Part shown: positions 25,401-35,432 of the stretch, one piece after another | Numbering within the stretch: position 1 is the stretch's first letter | How the letters are laid out: each line of letters begins with the position of its first letter | Source: Sinohyriopsis cumingii | Lineage: Eukaryota > Mollusca > Bivalvia > Unionida > Unionidae | NCBI GenBank assembly: GCA_028554795.2 | Contig: CM068830.1 | Coordinates: 49,118,227-49,182,226 of the forward strand | Direction of reading: 5' to 3' | DNA: 64,000 nt | The notes under the pieces: generated by a model | The model's input: only the letters and a program-made list of their open reading frames with translations | What the model was told of the DNA's origin: nothing | Databases searched by the model: none | Made by a program: the position numbers and the translations under genes

Positions 25401-26972
25401 AGGAACAAATATATCTGCACCAGTTTCATTGAAGTTTTTGGTGACTTATATTAAATGGATGTCCCTTTTTTACATTGTGTTTTTTCTCCTCCCCTTTTTT
25501 ACTTTGCATGATTTTCTATTTGCTTTAGATTCAGTTCTATGCAGGTGACAATCACTAGCAAAACACACTTCTAAATAGCAGCAACTTCAACAACATTATG
25601 TGCCGGCCAGTATGAAAATGATTTAGAGGTGTCCTTCTTAGTGTTCTTAAAATACATTATCCATGCATATTGTTTTATCAACAGATGGGTTAAATATGGG
25701 TATAGAATTTCATTGTTTAAGTTTCCCAACTGATGTGGTTCAGTTTACAAAGATTGGTCCATACATTTGATGTTACCTGATGAGTTGCCTCCCTTAAGTC
25801 TACCTTGGATTTCTCTATTCTAAAATAGATTTGACCTTCTTCATGAAATCAGTGAGAGAGTTCTGGTCAGTTTATATATGCCGTGCATCGTTATTATTCT
25901 TTCAAGTACTTGGCATGTACATTCTGCAGCAATTGTACAAGAAATTCAGCTTGGCTTCTTTACATCTTTTATTCACTACTATTTCAGATTGCATGAAGAG
26001 TTGTATTATTTGTGCTCTCAGATATCTCTGATATCACCAGGCACTAACAAGACAGGGTGTATTAGCTATGAAAAATGATGAAACTGACATAATATAAAGA
26101 AATTGTATGTTTCAGAGGTGAAAGTAATACATGAAGTATGAAGCTGTCTCATAGCTGTTGCTCTGTTTGATAGCTTTTGGTCATCAATAAATTCAATAAA
26201 TCATAGGAAACAAACAATTTTGAATTTCAAACTTCTGAAGGTTGCGTTTTATTTAGAATTGGTCAAAGTTTTGAAAATAAGAAGATTTTCCCTTAATCAG
26301 ACCGCTATTTGAATTCTTAAGGTCTCACTGGATAGTTTCGCATTTTGACACCCCACTAATTTTTAAGGTAGAAGGCATGAACCTAATTATCACAAGCCTA
26401 GCATTTATAAATTCACACATAAGCTAAATCTATAATGTGGTTCAGATTTACTTTGAGTTAGGCTTGGAAATAGGTTGGCTTGTTGGTGACTGCCTGTCAC
26501 AGTTAGATTTGCATTGGAGATCAAATGCGTAACTCGGGCTGCAAATGAGCTGTCGACTTGGCTTACGTATTTTTGTGTGTCTGCTACAGAGGTAAATATC
26601 TAAAAATCTAGATGGTTGAGGGGTGACGAAAAGTATGCTAATTTGTTATAGTACTAGTGAACTTTATTCATGCATAAGGCACATACTGATTCTTTTAGCT
26701 GCCTTGTCACAGAAAAATATTCAAAATAGCTATTTCTTGTCAAAAATGAATGTAAAATTTAGGGGTTGGTGGCAGTGTTGGTTGAGTATAAAAACCACCA
26801 GTTGCATCAGGAATTAACCTGATTACTGCAGTCAAAATCTCACATGTATGCTTTCTACAAAAATCATTAGTTTGTTTTTATTTGTATCTTCAGTGTAAAA
26901 TTATTCTCACTTTTCTGTAATTGGTCATCGTCGGATGAAAATTCACCAGATAAACTGTCCAGTGAGACCTTA

Positions 26973-27950
26973 GTGTATTGCTTGCGCTTATTTATTTGGC
27001 GGAGGGGTCATCTGTATTGCTTTGAGAGGATGATTCCTGTTGGTTGTTGAATGTTTAGGTTGTTATATTCTGGCGGTCTGCGACTAGCGTGGAATGCACT
27101 GGTTTTAGTAATTTGATACTCGCGTTGTACCGCCCGTGATTGTTTATGTATAGAATCAGAAGATTAGTAGTATAAAGCTTGAAATTAGTGTATGGATTAA
27201 ATAGTAAATTTAATTAAGTATTTATTGATTAGTTCGGTGTATCGGTTATATGTTAAATTAGTTGTGGTATGGTTAATACTAAAAGGAAAGATTTCCGGTA
27301 ATATTAAAAAGGAAAAAGAAAAATGAAGAATTTACTTTTGTCGTGTGCTGCCCTTGATGAGAAATCTTTTAACAAGTTGTCTCAAGGAACTCATCCAGGA
27401 ATTGCTAGTGTGGTTCCAAGCTCCTGTTCTGAGCCCGCATTAGTCCGTTTGTGGTCAAGAGTTGTTAATAAAAAATAGGTCTGGAAAACCTGGGTTAGGT
27501 AAATTTGATGGGTGGGGTTATAGTTATTTATTTGCGTATTAGTCGGTGGTTAGTGACTATTTTGGTAAAATAAGTTCAATATTCAGTTATTTAATAGTTT
27601 TATGAGGCACAGTGTTACCCGTAAGCTTAGTATGTCTTAGGAAAAAAACCCTACCTTATATTTGATTGTGTGGCAGTTTAGCGTGCTTACCGCGCACGCC
27701 GCTATGGAATTCCTTTGTTCCTGTGCTGCTACTCCTGCTTCCCTGTTGTTGATTCTGTTTAGTTGTTAATTTCTGTTCCGTTTGATGTTATTAAGCTTCT
27801 AGTTGATGAATCTCTTGTTGGTCTTTCTTTTCTCCTCTTCTTACTTGTTTTAAATGGTATTCTTCCCTCTTAATCTTGAATTAATTTTCTCCGGTAACGG
27901 CTCGTGTGCTGCAGCTTCCTCCTCTTGAATATCGAATGCTGGTCAGACTG
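26973..27950 (-). other. Continuation of the retrotransposon 5' region
   Basis: No credible gene. In the minus sense it precedes the array and ORF1. It contains a relative (about 27,375-27,440) of the subrepeats found upstream of the left ORF1. The 18-bp word cgaatgctggtcagactg near 27,934-27,951, which recurs at 30,012-30,030, may mark the 5' start of the element (minus sense CAGTCTGACC...), because non-LTR elements of this group often start with a short conserved initiator. This is an inference from position and recurrence. Confidence 0.4.
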
Positions 27951-28545
27951 TTGCTGTTGTTGTTGTTGCGTCGGATTAAAGTGGTGTTCGCTCATATTGA
28001 GCATTTACCACTGGTTAATGGTGCCACAGGCACCTTTTTGATTACTCCTGGGGGAAGGAATGGTGCCACATCCCCCAGGCTTTAATGTACTCACAGAGTA
28101 CCTTTTGATTCTAGCCGTTAGGTTGTAGGACTATTTGTCCCTAACAACCTAAATGTAAGGCTCTTACATGAGTGGGAACAGTGAAAGCACGCACTCATGT
28201 TAGTAAAGTTGGATTGAATTGCTCCAGGTGTCAACCCAAGCAGTATGTAACGCCCGCTGCGATTGGTCGGTAACGATGACGTCACATTAGGACACCTGGG
28301 CTTGTGGCAGGTGGAGAAATCGTTTCACATTCTGCCACGTGTACGATGTCCGAGTGTGGAAAAGGAGGAAGAGGCACTCGACAAGCCAGCCACGGACGTC
28401 GAATACTCCCTGAAACGCCAGCCCGTATTTATTTCAAATTAAGTCCAGTTGTACTAATGGACAATGACAATACCAATAATGTGTTAGCCACCTGTGCAAT
28501 TAGTTCAATTCATACGAGTCTAATAATTTTCCTACTTTCCTAGTT
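27710..28545. repeat. Block B: second copy of the dispersed repeat, with H4-like start MSECGKGGRG
   Basis: Collinear with block A at 2.46-3.30 kb. Near its right end the plus strand reads ATGTCCGAGTGT... (28,344), encoding MSECGKGGRGTRQASHGRR, histone-like only at the N-terminus. The following sequence (tccagttgtacta, gtgttagcca) is shared with block A but not with any histone I recognise. A perfect CRE-type palindrome tgacgtca lies at about 28,278. Promoter-like motifs and an ATG conserved between two copies hint at an exapted 5' histone segment or a target sequence. No complete gene is present. Confidence 0.45.
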
Positions 28546-28732
28546 AATCTATCTAATCTAGTATAGGGTGTACACGAGAAGTCCCTACTTTCCCTATTTA
28601 GAGTAATATGTCTAAGCGACATTTAAGAGTTGTGTCACTGTTAGGTTTTTGGTAGTTATAAATTTTGAGCGGTGGTCCAGTGGTTCAAATTTGTAAGCTT
28701 TTGGTTAAATCAAGGAGGGAAACCAAGCCAAT
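28546..28732. other. Short non-coding stretch
   Basis: No ORF, repeat or RNA signal was recognised. It lies between block B and the 3' end of the minus-strand ORF at 28733. Confidence 0.4.
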
Positions 28733-29980
28733 TTAGGTTTCCCTATTAGATAAGAGGCAATTCTGTAGCCCTTTAAAGGACTGTTTAGGTGGGGCACCTC
28801 TGTATGGTACTCCACCCACATTGATGAAGCTTCTTGTTGGTGAGTAGCGTCTCCGGGGGCGGTCTTTTGGTGGGCGTGGTTCAGTTAGATCTTTCAGAAT
28901 CCAGTCTTTCATTCGAACCTGGTATGCTATGTTAGGTGATTCTAATCCATGATGGATTCTCACAATGGTAGCAATCATGACGGCAAGATTGAGTGGACAT
29001 TCCTGGAGTTCTTCCCCTCTCTTTTTGAATGCAGCCAATGTTCTTTTGACTTTGGTTTTGCTTGGCTTGGTGGTGGTGGTCGTTCCATCTTCCCATTTGT
29101 TGAGAACGAGGGTGTTCAATTCACCCAAAAAGAGTGTAGCTTCTTCTTTGTTGTACCATAATTCTGTTATACCATAATCTTCCGTGTATCCCCAGGCGAT
29201 ATGTCTGTTTGCCTCATACAGACTATTTTTACCCACTCTAGGGTCTGCTGGTTCTGCTGGTTTGGGTGGTGATGTGGTCGTATTTGCAGACTCCGATTGG
29301 TCAATTTGGATTGGTGTAGTTGGAGGTGACACGGATTGTTGAAGTGGTGGTGGCGGCGATGGAGTTAGATTGAGTTTTTTCCTTGACTTCACCGTTTGTT
29401 GAATTGGTGTTACAGTCGAAGTATCAGTACTTCTCAACATAGATGATGGTTTAGGTGGTGGTGATATTACCACGACTGGTTCAATCGGCTGTTCGTTTGA
29501 GATATCCGTCATAGTTGAAGCTTCCTTAGTGGTCGCCGCCATTTGTGATATTTGTTGTTCTTTTGTCTGGGTTGAAATGATAGAAGTGATGGTTAATCCA
29601 GTTAATAGGGGCGTCTTTATCGGGTGAAGGTGACCATGTGTTTCGTCCGGTCTTGTATAAGGTGTGATAGAGTGGCCAGTCGCCTGTTTCTGGTCGAGTT
29701 TCCTTCTCTGCCCACGTGTCATGTACTTACGTTTAGTCCGTTTTACGAAACATAAGTCGTTCTTTTCAACGATTAAATTACCTCCCTCAGTACTGGTTTC
29801 CCAGACAAGTAATAGTGTAGATCTTCTCGCTCCAGCTCTTAAGCTCCAGTTAGTAGCCTGTTGTAGACCTATGGCTCTAATGGCTCTCAGTGCCGGTGCG
29901 GGGATTACTGCAATAGCCGGCAGCCATCTTTTCGTGACGCCTCCCTCGCTTTGTGCTCTTTGTGAAGTTCTGCTTTCCAT
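28733..29980 (-). CDS. Hypothetical protein, 415 aa, intact, Pro/Thr-rich with Arg-rich tail
   Basis: This is the longest uninterrupted ORF in the first 45 kb. The first ATG is at 29980; the open frame upstream has no earlier ATG. The start has an Ala/Ile/Arg-rich stretch (AIAVIPAPALRAIRAIG) and basic residues (KRTKRKYMTRGQRRKLDQK). The middle (about residues 115-255) is a Pro/Thr/Ser-rich linker. A folded-looking part around residues 270-370 includes GYTEDYGITELWYNKEEA, and the C-terminus is basic (RPPKDRPRRRYSPTR). I do not recognise a family. It lies 3' of the decayed Polinton on the same strand but shows none of its decay, so it may belong to another element or to a younger insertion. Confidence 0.5.
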   Translation of the reverse strand: MESRTSQRAQSEGGVTKRWLPAIAVIPAPALRAIRAIGLQQATNWSLRAGARRSTLLLVWETSTEGGNLIVEKNDLCFVKRTKRKYMTRGQRRKLDQKQATGHSITPYTRPDETHGHLHPIKTPLLTGLTITSIISTQTKEQQISQMAATTKEASTMTDISNEQPIEPVVVISPPPKPSSMLRSTDTSTVTPIQQTVKSRKKLNLTPSPPPPLQQSVSPPTTPIQIDQSESANTTTSPPKPAEPADPRVGKNSLYEANRHIAWGYTEDYGITELWYNKEEATLFLGELNTLVLNKWEDGTTTTTKPSKTKVKRTLAAFKKRGEELQECPLNLAVMIATIVRIHHGLESPNIAYQVRMKDWILKDLTEPRPPKDRPRRRYSPTRSFINVGGVPYRGAPPKQSFKGLQNCLLSNRET

Positions 29981-30026
29981 CGCTGTCGTGTTACTTCTTG
30001 CTCTGTTCAACGCGAATGCTGGTCAG

Positions 30027-30049
30027 ACTGAAGACTGCCCCGCTTTATA
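30027..30049 (-). promoter_or_regulatory. Candidate core promoter for the 28.7-30.0 kb ORF
   Basis: On the minus strand TATAAA (plus 30044-30049) is followed by TCAGTC (plus 30027-30032), an initiator-like word, and the ORF starts 47 bp further on. The TATA-to-initiator spacing is shorter than usual, so the assignment is weak. The initiator region is part of the 18-bp word also present near 27,934. Confidence 0.3.
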
Positions 30050-30110
30050 TTGCTCAAGCGCGGACGCGAAAGAAAACATCCATACAATGTTTCGACTCGG
30101 AACGCTATGA

Positions 30111-30496
30111 TAGGTTGATTTGAGGGTGAGGGATAGAGAGAAGCCAAACAGCATGGTTCATTATAAAAATGGCAAACAAACGACAGACGCGTTTTTGTTT
30201 AAAACATAACATTTTTATTCAAATAACTAACAACCAATAATCAACAAATTTTTACCTTAACAATCAAATAAACTAACAAACATTTTTCATTTAACAAACT
30301 ATTTTGGACAAGGTTGACAACGTTGTTAAGTGAAGCTAGACTTCCACTGATGTAAGTCATTGGGCCATTAATTTACACTACGTTTCCTAGCTAAAGACAA
30401 AAGGTAACCATAATGGTCACAAAACCATTGATCTACTTTGTCATCGTTTCTAGATGAGTGACGATTAAAATAAGTCACTAAATGTTCTAAAGAATA
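30111..30496. other. AT-rich intergenic region
   Basis: It lies 3' of the decayed protease gene and is A/T-rich with several AATAAA-like words on the minus strand (for example around 30,190-30,290), consistent with polyadenylation of the minus-strand Polinton transcripts. No gene was seen. Confidence 0.35.
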
Positions 30497-30880
30497 TCAA
30501 AGACTGCGTTGATAAAGAAAATACACACAATATTGTCCACACACCATGGAATACGTGCCTTGTAATTTCACATTATTGAATCGTGTCGTCTGGGCATTAC
30601 TTCTCATAAAGTCGCTGCTATCGTCTTCCAAAGGTGGCAATCCATACGAATTAAAATAATCCACACAACCTTCTTTAGGAAAGTAGAAGGCTACCCAGTG
30701 GGTTCCTGGGAGATGACAATCGTCCGTGTTGATGACATAAGCTTAATGGTCTTGAGGCTTTCGATGAGGCAGTTCATCTTTACCACACACATGACTCCAT
30801 GAATCAGTGTATGAACTGTGGTTCAAAAGATAATGAAGTTCACAGGTATCCACTTTTTTCTTGCTGTTTTTCTTCACAGG
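30497..30880 (-). pseudogene. Adenain-like maturation cysteine protease of the first Polinton, broken
   Basis: The minus-strand frame ending at the TGA at 30497-30499 shows LPGTHWVAFYFPKEG, then DYFNSYGLPP, then VCGQYCVYFL, i.e. the His, acidic/Asn and Cys regions of the adenovirus-type protease that matures capsid proteins in Polintons and adintoviruses. An in-frame TAA at 30743-30745 precedes the His motif, and I could not follow the N-terminal part further in one frame. It lies directly downstream of the HPSQ protein and capsid genes, as in other Polintons. Confidence 0.75.
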
Positions 30881-30893
30881 TAATGATAAGTGA

Positions 30894-31370
30894 TCAATTC
30901 AATTCAACTTTTTGTTTGAAAATCTCTGACATGTAACCGTTTCTTCGTTTTGTCACTGCACTCTGAGCCAAGAGAGCTTCGATGTCATGGATCTCGAAAG
31001 TCATCAATGGAGGAGAGGACTGATCACGCAAGTCTTTATACCACGGACGCAACACGGCTTCTTCCGAGATGAGACTACAAGCTTCGTCAAGATACTCGTC
31101 CAATTTTTCTTCTTGACCCAACATCAGGCATTTATCGTGTTGAATTTGACTGGGATGGTAGTTTTGACATCCATAGCAATATTTATTTATTACTTCCCTT
31201 AATTTGTTCTGCCAGTGGTTGGAAAAACAGGAGACTAAATGCTGTTCTTCTTCTGGCCATCTGGACTTCATGACTCTGTTCTTTCCGTCTTTGTCTTGGG
31301 GTTCTGCTTCCACGGTATCCTCCCATTCCAAAGATTCTCTGCTATTCAAAGAGGGATAAGAGTCTTCCAT
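30894..31370 (-). pseudogene. Conserved Polinton protein with CYGC...HPSQ...H...C motif
   Basis: A 158-codon frame with CYGCQNYHPSQIQHDKC at about residues 65-81, an arrangement of Cys and His that suggests metal binding. Small proteins with this CYGC/HPSQ pattern accompany capsid genes in animal Polintons. Their role is not known to me. The N-terminus is acidic (SLEWEDTVEAEPQDKDG). It is open throughout, but the flanking genes are decayed. It lies between capsid and protease. Confidence 0.55.
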
Positions 31371-31375
31371 AGCTT

Positions 31376-32603
31376 CTAATAGGCTAGAATGACTTCTTTC
31401 AAACTGTTGATTTCTATGGTATTGTCGAATTCGGCATACAGGATGACGTTCACCGTTTCATCAGGGACTCGATCTGCAATCTGAATTTCCACACGCATTT
31501 GGCCGGATTTTATAGGGTGGAAATGTCCTTCGTCTCTGCCTTGGTCTGTAGTGAAATCAAATGCCAACAAAGCCTAGCCTCCTGCATAATCCTCGTACGT
31601 AATGCCGTGACTGGTGCTGGTTCCTAGCTGTCCCGTGGCTTCGTACAGGGACAAGTACAATCTCAGGTAATTCTTCTCGTCACCAAACTTATGTTAGAAA
31701 GGTCTGGTACACAGGATCTTGCCATCGCGACAGACTTTGATTTTAGACACACTAAAATGATGACAGTGGAAAGGATTTTTATCGAAGGCTCCGCTGAAGG
31801 CCGCATTCTCGACGATTCCAGCGATTAAACGTTTGGTTAACTGTCCTTGGAACAGATGATCTTCGATCATGGATTTCTATCCTTTGGGAATGGTGAATGT
31901 TTTCACTTTCACTTTTGGCTTCTTGGATGACGGTTTTGTACTCGGGAACATTAGCCATCAAATGGAAAGCGGTACTGCTACGATTCAGTCTCAAGCGGAC
32001 ATCCACGCCGTTGGCAAATACTTTTCTTGCAACCACATGTCCAAATGCAAGCAATCTATCAGTTCTAAACTTTTGTTGGATATGATTTTGTTTCTTCGTT
32101 CTATAAATCATGATGAATTTACATGATCCTCTTCAAGCGTAGTGCTGTCGAACTTGGCACCTATTTCGTCAGGTTTCCATACCACGCAGCCGTCTAGATG
32201 GGTGTGTTTTGCTTCTTTTCCGTACGTCAATAGATTTTCCAGGTACTCTCGGTAAGGGTAAGTATCCATGCAGCTGATGACCAGTTTGTTATTCAAATAC
32301 AAATTCACTGAGCTGAACAACGAATGCATACAATTATTGACTGGAGATACTCTGGACGCGACAACTAGATTGGATTCGTTACCCGTTTTGATCACTTTCA
32401 CTTTAAAGTACAAGTAACTGCTATTCAGATCGATTTAATATCCGGGTTGTCCTTTGATTTCAAACATTGATGGGAGCTGAACGCGTCAAAGAGGAGATGG
32501 GATGAAATTCGACCCATTGGGATTCTTGCATCATCATCATGGTGGGCGTCATGGCAAATAGATCAAGTTCCAACTTGAAACAGGCGCAAGACTCTCGGTG
32601 CAT
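31376..32603 (-). pseudogene. Double-jelly-roll major capsid protein of the first Polinton, broken
   Basis: Capsid-like pieces appear in order in different frames. The N-terminus is from 32603 to a stop at 32460 (FKLELDLFAMTPTMMM). Then comes 32413-32108 (LFSSVNLYLNNKLVIS, TYPYREYLENLLTYGKEA), next 32111-31779 (VFANGVDVRLRLNRSSTAFHL), and finally the C-terminal piece 31570-31376 (FDFTTDQG, RVEIQIADRVPD, VILYAEFDNTIEIN). These are the hallmarks of the Polinton major capsid family, formerly annotated as transposon proteins of unknown function. It would form the icosahedral shell. At least three frame changes or stops make it non-functional. Confidence 0.75.
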
Positions 32604-32709
32604 CAGTTTCTTCACTCTGTGATGTTTAATAATCAAAAACGTCTTAGTCTTGCACGATTCTTCTTTTCTTAATCTTTCTAGCTTTATGAGTCTGAAGGTT
32701 TCTGAACGC

Positions 32710-32870
32710 TAAACGCTGCCGAGTCAGGCATTCCTGCTTCTCTGACACCATAGCAAGGACAATGCAGAAAGAGACGACGAAGAAAACACCCCGTTTTCTT
32801 CGTCGTCTCTTTCTGCATTGTCCTTGCTATGGTGTCAGAGAAGCAGGAATGCCTGACTCGGCAGCGTTTA
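32710..32870. repeat. Perfect 78-bp inverted repeat with 5-bp loop
   Basis: Arms 32710-32787 and 32793-32870 are exact reverse complements; the loop is ACCCC. It lies between the capsid and penton remnants, where a small core-protein gene is usual. Perfect identity in an otherwise heavily decayed element means the fold-back arose recently or is an assembly artefact. Confidence 0.9.
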
Positions 32871-33131
32871 GGGCATTTATAGGCGTTTCTTGTTGACCCA
32901 AAATATCTTTGCCTGTTTTCAACAATACATTTTTGCCTGCTCTCAAGATAGCTTCTTTTGGGTTTTGCTAGTCGATGATGACATTTTGGAGAAATTCTTT
33001 ACTGTATGTCAATGTGGCATGTCACCATTTTGTTCCAACACGGGGGCCACCGAACGAAAGGCTGATTTCAACATATCTCCTAAACCATGTCCTTGCTGTC
33101 GAGCGACGCCTCGGTACACTGGATAAATGAC

Positions 33132-33989
33132 TTACGATTCGTTAGAGAATCTTTTTTTTTTGGTGAATGGAATATTTTGTCCCAGATCTCCTTTTATAGC
33201 AACGCTGACAGTGTCAAAATATGACTTACTTATGGACAAATAATGAAGATTTACAAATTCGGGATGAACGTGATAAGTGTTTCCACATTCCTTGTCAGCG
33301 TTCGTTACAGAATCTGCTTTGAAAGGAATCACATCGGAGTACACAAAGATCAAATTCAGTCCTTGGTTCAGCTCTACCGGGGAACGAAATTATCTTGTAA
33401 TGTCATGGTTGTTGGCAGTGGTTGGTGTGGAGACCTTTTTGCTAATCTTATCCGTGACGATATTTAGGTCTCCACCCAAAATGTCATACAATTCAGGACA
33501 AAATTTAATACCTACCTTTTTTCCTCCGGAAATTTCATCAGTAGGCGACTAGCCACTTTATGGTACTCGATGTTGACAGGTTTGTTCACTCTGTGCATTG
33601 GTTTGTCAAATGCTGAATAGAATTTTTCAGCAATCGTGTCCGCCACATGTTTACAACTAAAATAATGGTGTGGGTTAATTTTAAACTCATAGATGTACAG
33701 TGGAGGGCCAGTTTTGGGTAATGCTCGATTTGCAGTGATGTTGTTTAGTGGTAATCATGGCTTGTTGCAGTGTGTCGTTCAGAACATCGACCTCAAAAGT
33801 GTTTTGAGTTTCGGTGTTTTTGATTTGTGTAAGGTGAATGATTTCCACCAAAGACACTTCCCAATTTGCTTCGTGATCTAACTGGATAGCTTGATGTAAA
33901 TTGGCTGTGTAACAGCACAAAGTGTTATTGGAAAACACCTCCATGGAACTGTCACTGGGTAACGTTAAGTAAAATTGATTGATGTTCAT
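33132..33989 (-). pseudogene. Penton-like minor capsid protein of the first Polinton, broken
   Basis: The start at 33989 opens MNINQFYLTLPSDSSMEVF, followed by NNTLCCYTANLHQAI and WEVSLVEIIH, the N-terminal strand pattern of Polinton minor capsid (penton) proteins. The C-terminal piece, in another frame at 33353-33132, has FVYSDVIPF and VAIKGDLGQNIPF. The gene would supply the vertex protein of the particle. At least two frame changes separate these pieces. Confidence 0.6.
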
Positions 33990-34022
33990 AATTTCAGAGT
34001 TCTGCGGCTGTCCGAAGGTCAC

Positions 34023-34290
34023 TCGAAGTCAGAGGAGTGTCTCCGTCAAATATGTTGTTGTTGTTTTTGGGGTGGTGACTGATGTTGAGCACAAGGCTCC
34101 CGTTGTTCCCGTTCGAGGAGTTTTTCAGGAAAGGATTGGGAAGAAGGTAACCAGTGCAACTACTCAATAAAATGGTCCGCACTTGTTTGTCTCCTTGTTG
34201 CCAATTCAAATTGGCAATGGCCGCACCGATGACACAATACGCCACGATTTACCTTTTAGGCACACATTCTCCACACCACACCCACACGGG
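34023..34290 (-). other. Degenerate stretch with a small Cys-containing reading
   Basis: It lies between the penton and integrase remnants. Minus-strand frames show a short Cys-containing reading (NPCGCGVENVC around 34,250-34,290) and an ORF at 33994-34245 with no recognised domain. It may be the remnant of a small Polinton gene, but identity cannot be supported. Confidence 0.2.
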
Positions 34291-34369
34291 TTACTTTTGT
34301 AGATCTTGCAGAGAAGAACTGGGTGAAGGACTGGTCACTGCAGTGGTATGGATAGCTGAGCTGTGTGGA

Positions 34370-35432
34370 AGGGCATGATGGTTACTTCTTTGTATAGTCG
34401 ATGGTTTGCGAAGCATCGATCCAATAATCAAAACTGGGAGAATATCATTTCCAACGCACTTTGACTTCTTTGACACAGCGTTTTCCCATTTACGGGTTCC
34501 ACATTCGAGAATGCGTTCGATGTCATACACGCCTTCATATTTTGGTCACTCTTTATAACTCGAGCAAATAAAACGTGCCTTTTAACACTTCACCGTTAAT
34601 GTCTTCCCATTTATAGACGACATCATGACGACCACGCACTCGTAAAGTGACACGAAACAATCCGGTGGTCCAGTTCGGTAAGTAGCCTTTGTCGCAAGTG
34701 CGTTTGGTTTTGCCAATGCGCACCCAATCTCCTGTTGATAACTCTCTACCTTTCTTGGTAAACGTCACTGTCGGGGACGTACCAAACAGGGGCTCAGAAA
34801 CGGTCACTTCGTTGTCGGGAGTCACTTCTTGGCGAGCACGTCCGATGCTTCGATGGCACGGTTGGTTGTATGCTTGAAACAAGTGTCGTAATACGTCGTT
34901 GTACTTGAGAGTGTGTTGATGCGTAAGATATTTCCACATACGTTCATTCAAAGTGAGTTGAAAACATTCCACGATGATAGCTTTGGTTTCGGGATTGTCG
35001 GTGGTGAAAAAATGAATGTCTCGTTTCTTTAATTCATTTTGGATAGCTTGGTTCCGAAAATCGGTGCCTTTGTTAGTTTGCCACTCACTGCTCGATTTGG
35101 AAGTTAATGGCACGACCCAGGCAAAATTGGAAAGACATCGATGACACAAAACAAATATTTGTAGCCACGATTGTAGGTGGCCGAATGAGAGACATCGGCT
35201 AAATCGGCTTGCAATTGATGATCGATACACTCCACTCGAGTGCGCCTTCTGGAAAATGTTCGTCGAATGAGTTTGTGTAAAGTTTAGGTGGCTTGTTCTT
35301 GTAACTATTGTTGCACTTGAGGTAACGGAGACTTTTCAGACGGGTTTTGGCAGCACGATACAATTTCTGAACTCCTCCGTAACCTGCAGGATGGGATGGA
35401 TCGTAGTAAATGTTGGCTAACACCTTCTCCAT
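34370..35432 (-). pseudogene. Retroviral-type integrase with C-terminal chromodomain (first Polinton), broken
   Basis: The N-terminal piece starts at 35432 (MEKVLANIYYDPSHPAGYGG). The core region 35230-34900 is frameshifted but shows a KGTDFRNQAIQNELKKR-like segment and NERMWKYL, with the C-terminal segment PTVTFTKKGRELSTGDWVRI typical of Polinton integrases. At 34530-34370 a chromodomain-like reading (YDIERIL; KVRW...FDYWI) follows in two frames. The integrase cuts and joins element ends to host DNA, and a chromodomain may direct it to modified chromatin. Several frame changes make it inactive. Confidence 0.7.

Larger units (their letters stand above)
11313..26969. mobile_element. 15.7-kb TTA-flanked tandem array of a MITE-like unit plus spacer (7.3 units of 2,144 bp)
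   Basis: GGTCTCACTGGA starts at 11313, 13457, 15601 and so on to 26321, always 2,144 bp apart. The last unit is partial and ends exactly at TCCAGTGAGACC (26969). The whole block is 7 x 2,144 + 649 bp, begins and ends with the same inverted repeat and is flanked by TTA on both sides (11310-11312 and 26970-26972). A 3-bp TWA target duplication is typical of PIF/Harbinger elements, but no transposase is encoded. Units differ at only a few bases, and some variants are shared by non-adjacent units, for example 'cagcaattg' in units 3 and 7. That implies recent expansion by unequal exchange or a similar process. Short ORFs recur in each unit but none looks like a protein. Confidence 0.85.

Noticed and set aside
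11615..26817. Recurrent short ORFs (61-66 codons) in every array unit as a possible conserved gene family
   Set aside because: They are identical only because the DNA units are nearly identical; no domain, no codon-type substitution pattern, and two overlap in different frames.
11313..26969. CRISPR-like or bacterial repeat array
   Set aside because: The unit is 2,144 bp with no short spacer structure and the context is eukaryotic transposons.
33243..33552. Overlapping plus-strand ORFs in the penton remnant as genes
   Set aside because: The minus strand carries the recognisable capsid-family motifs; the plus frames have none.
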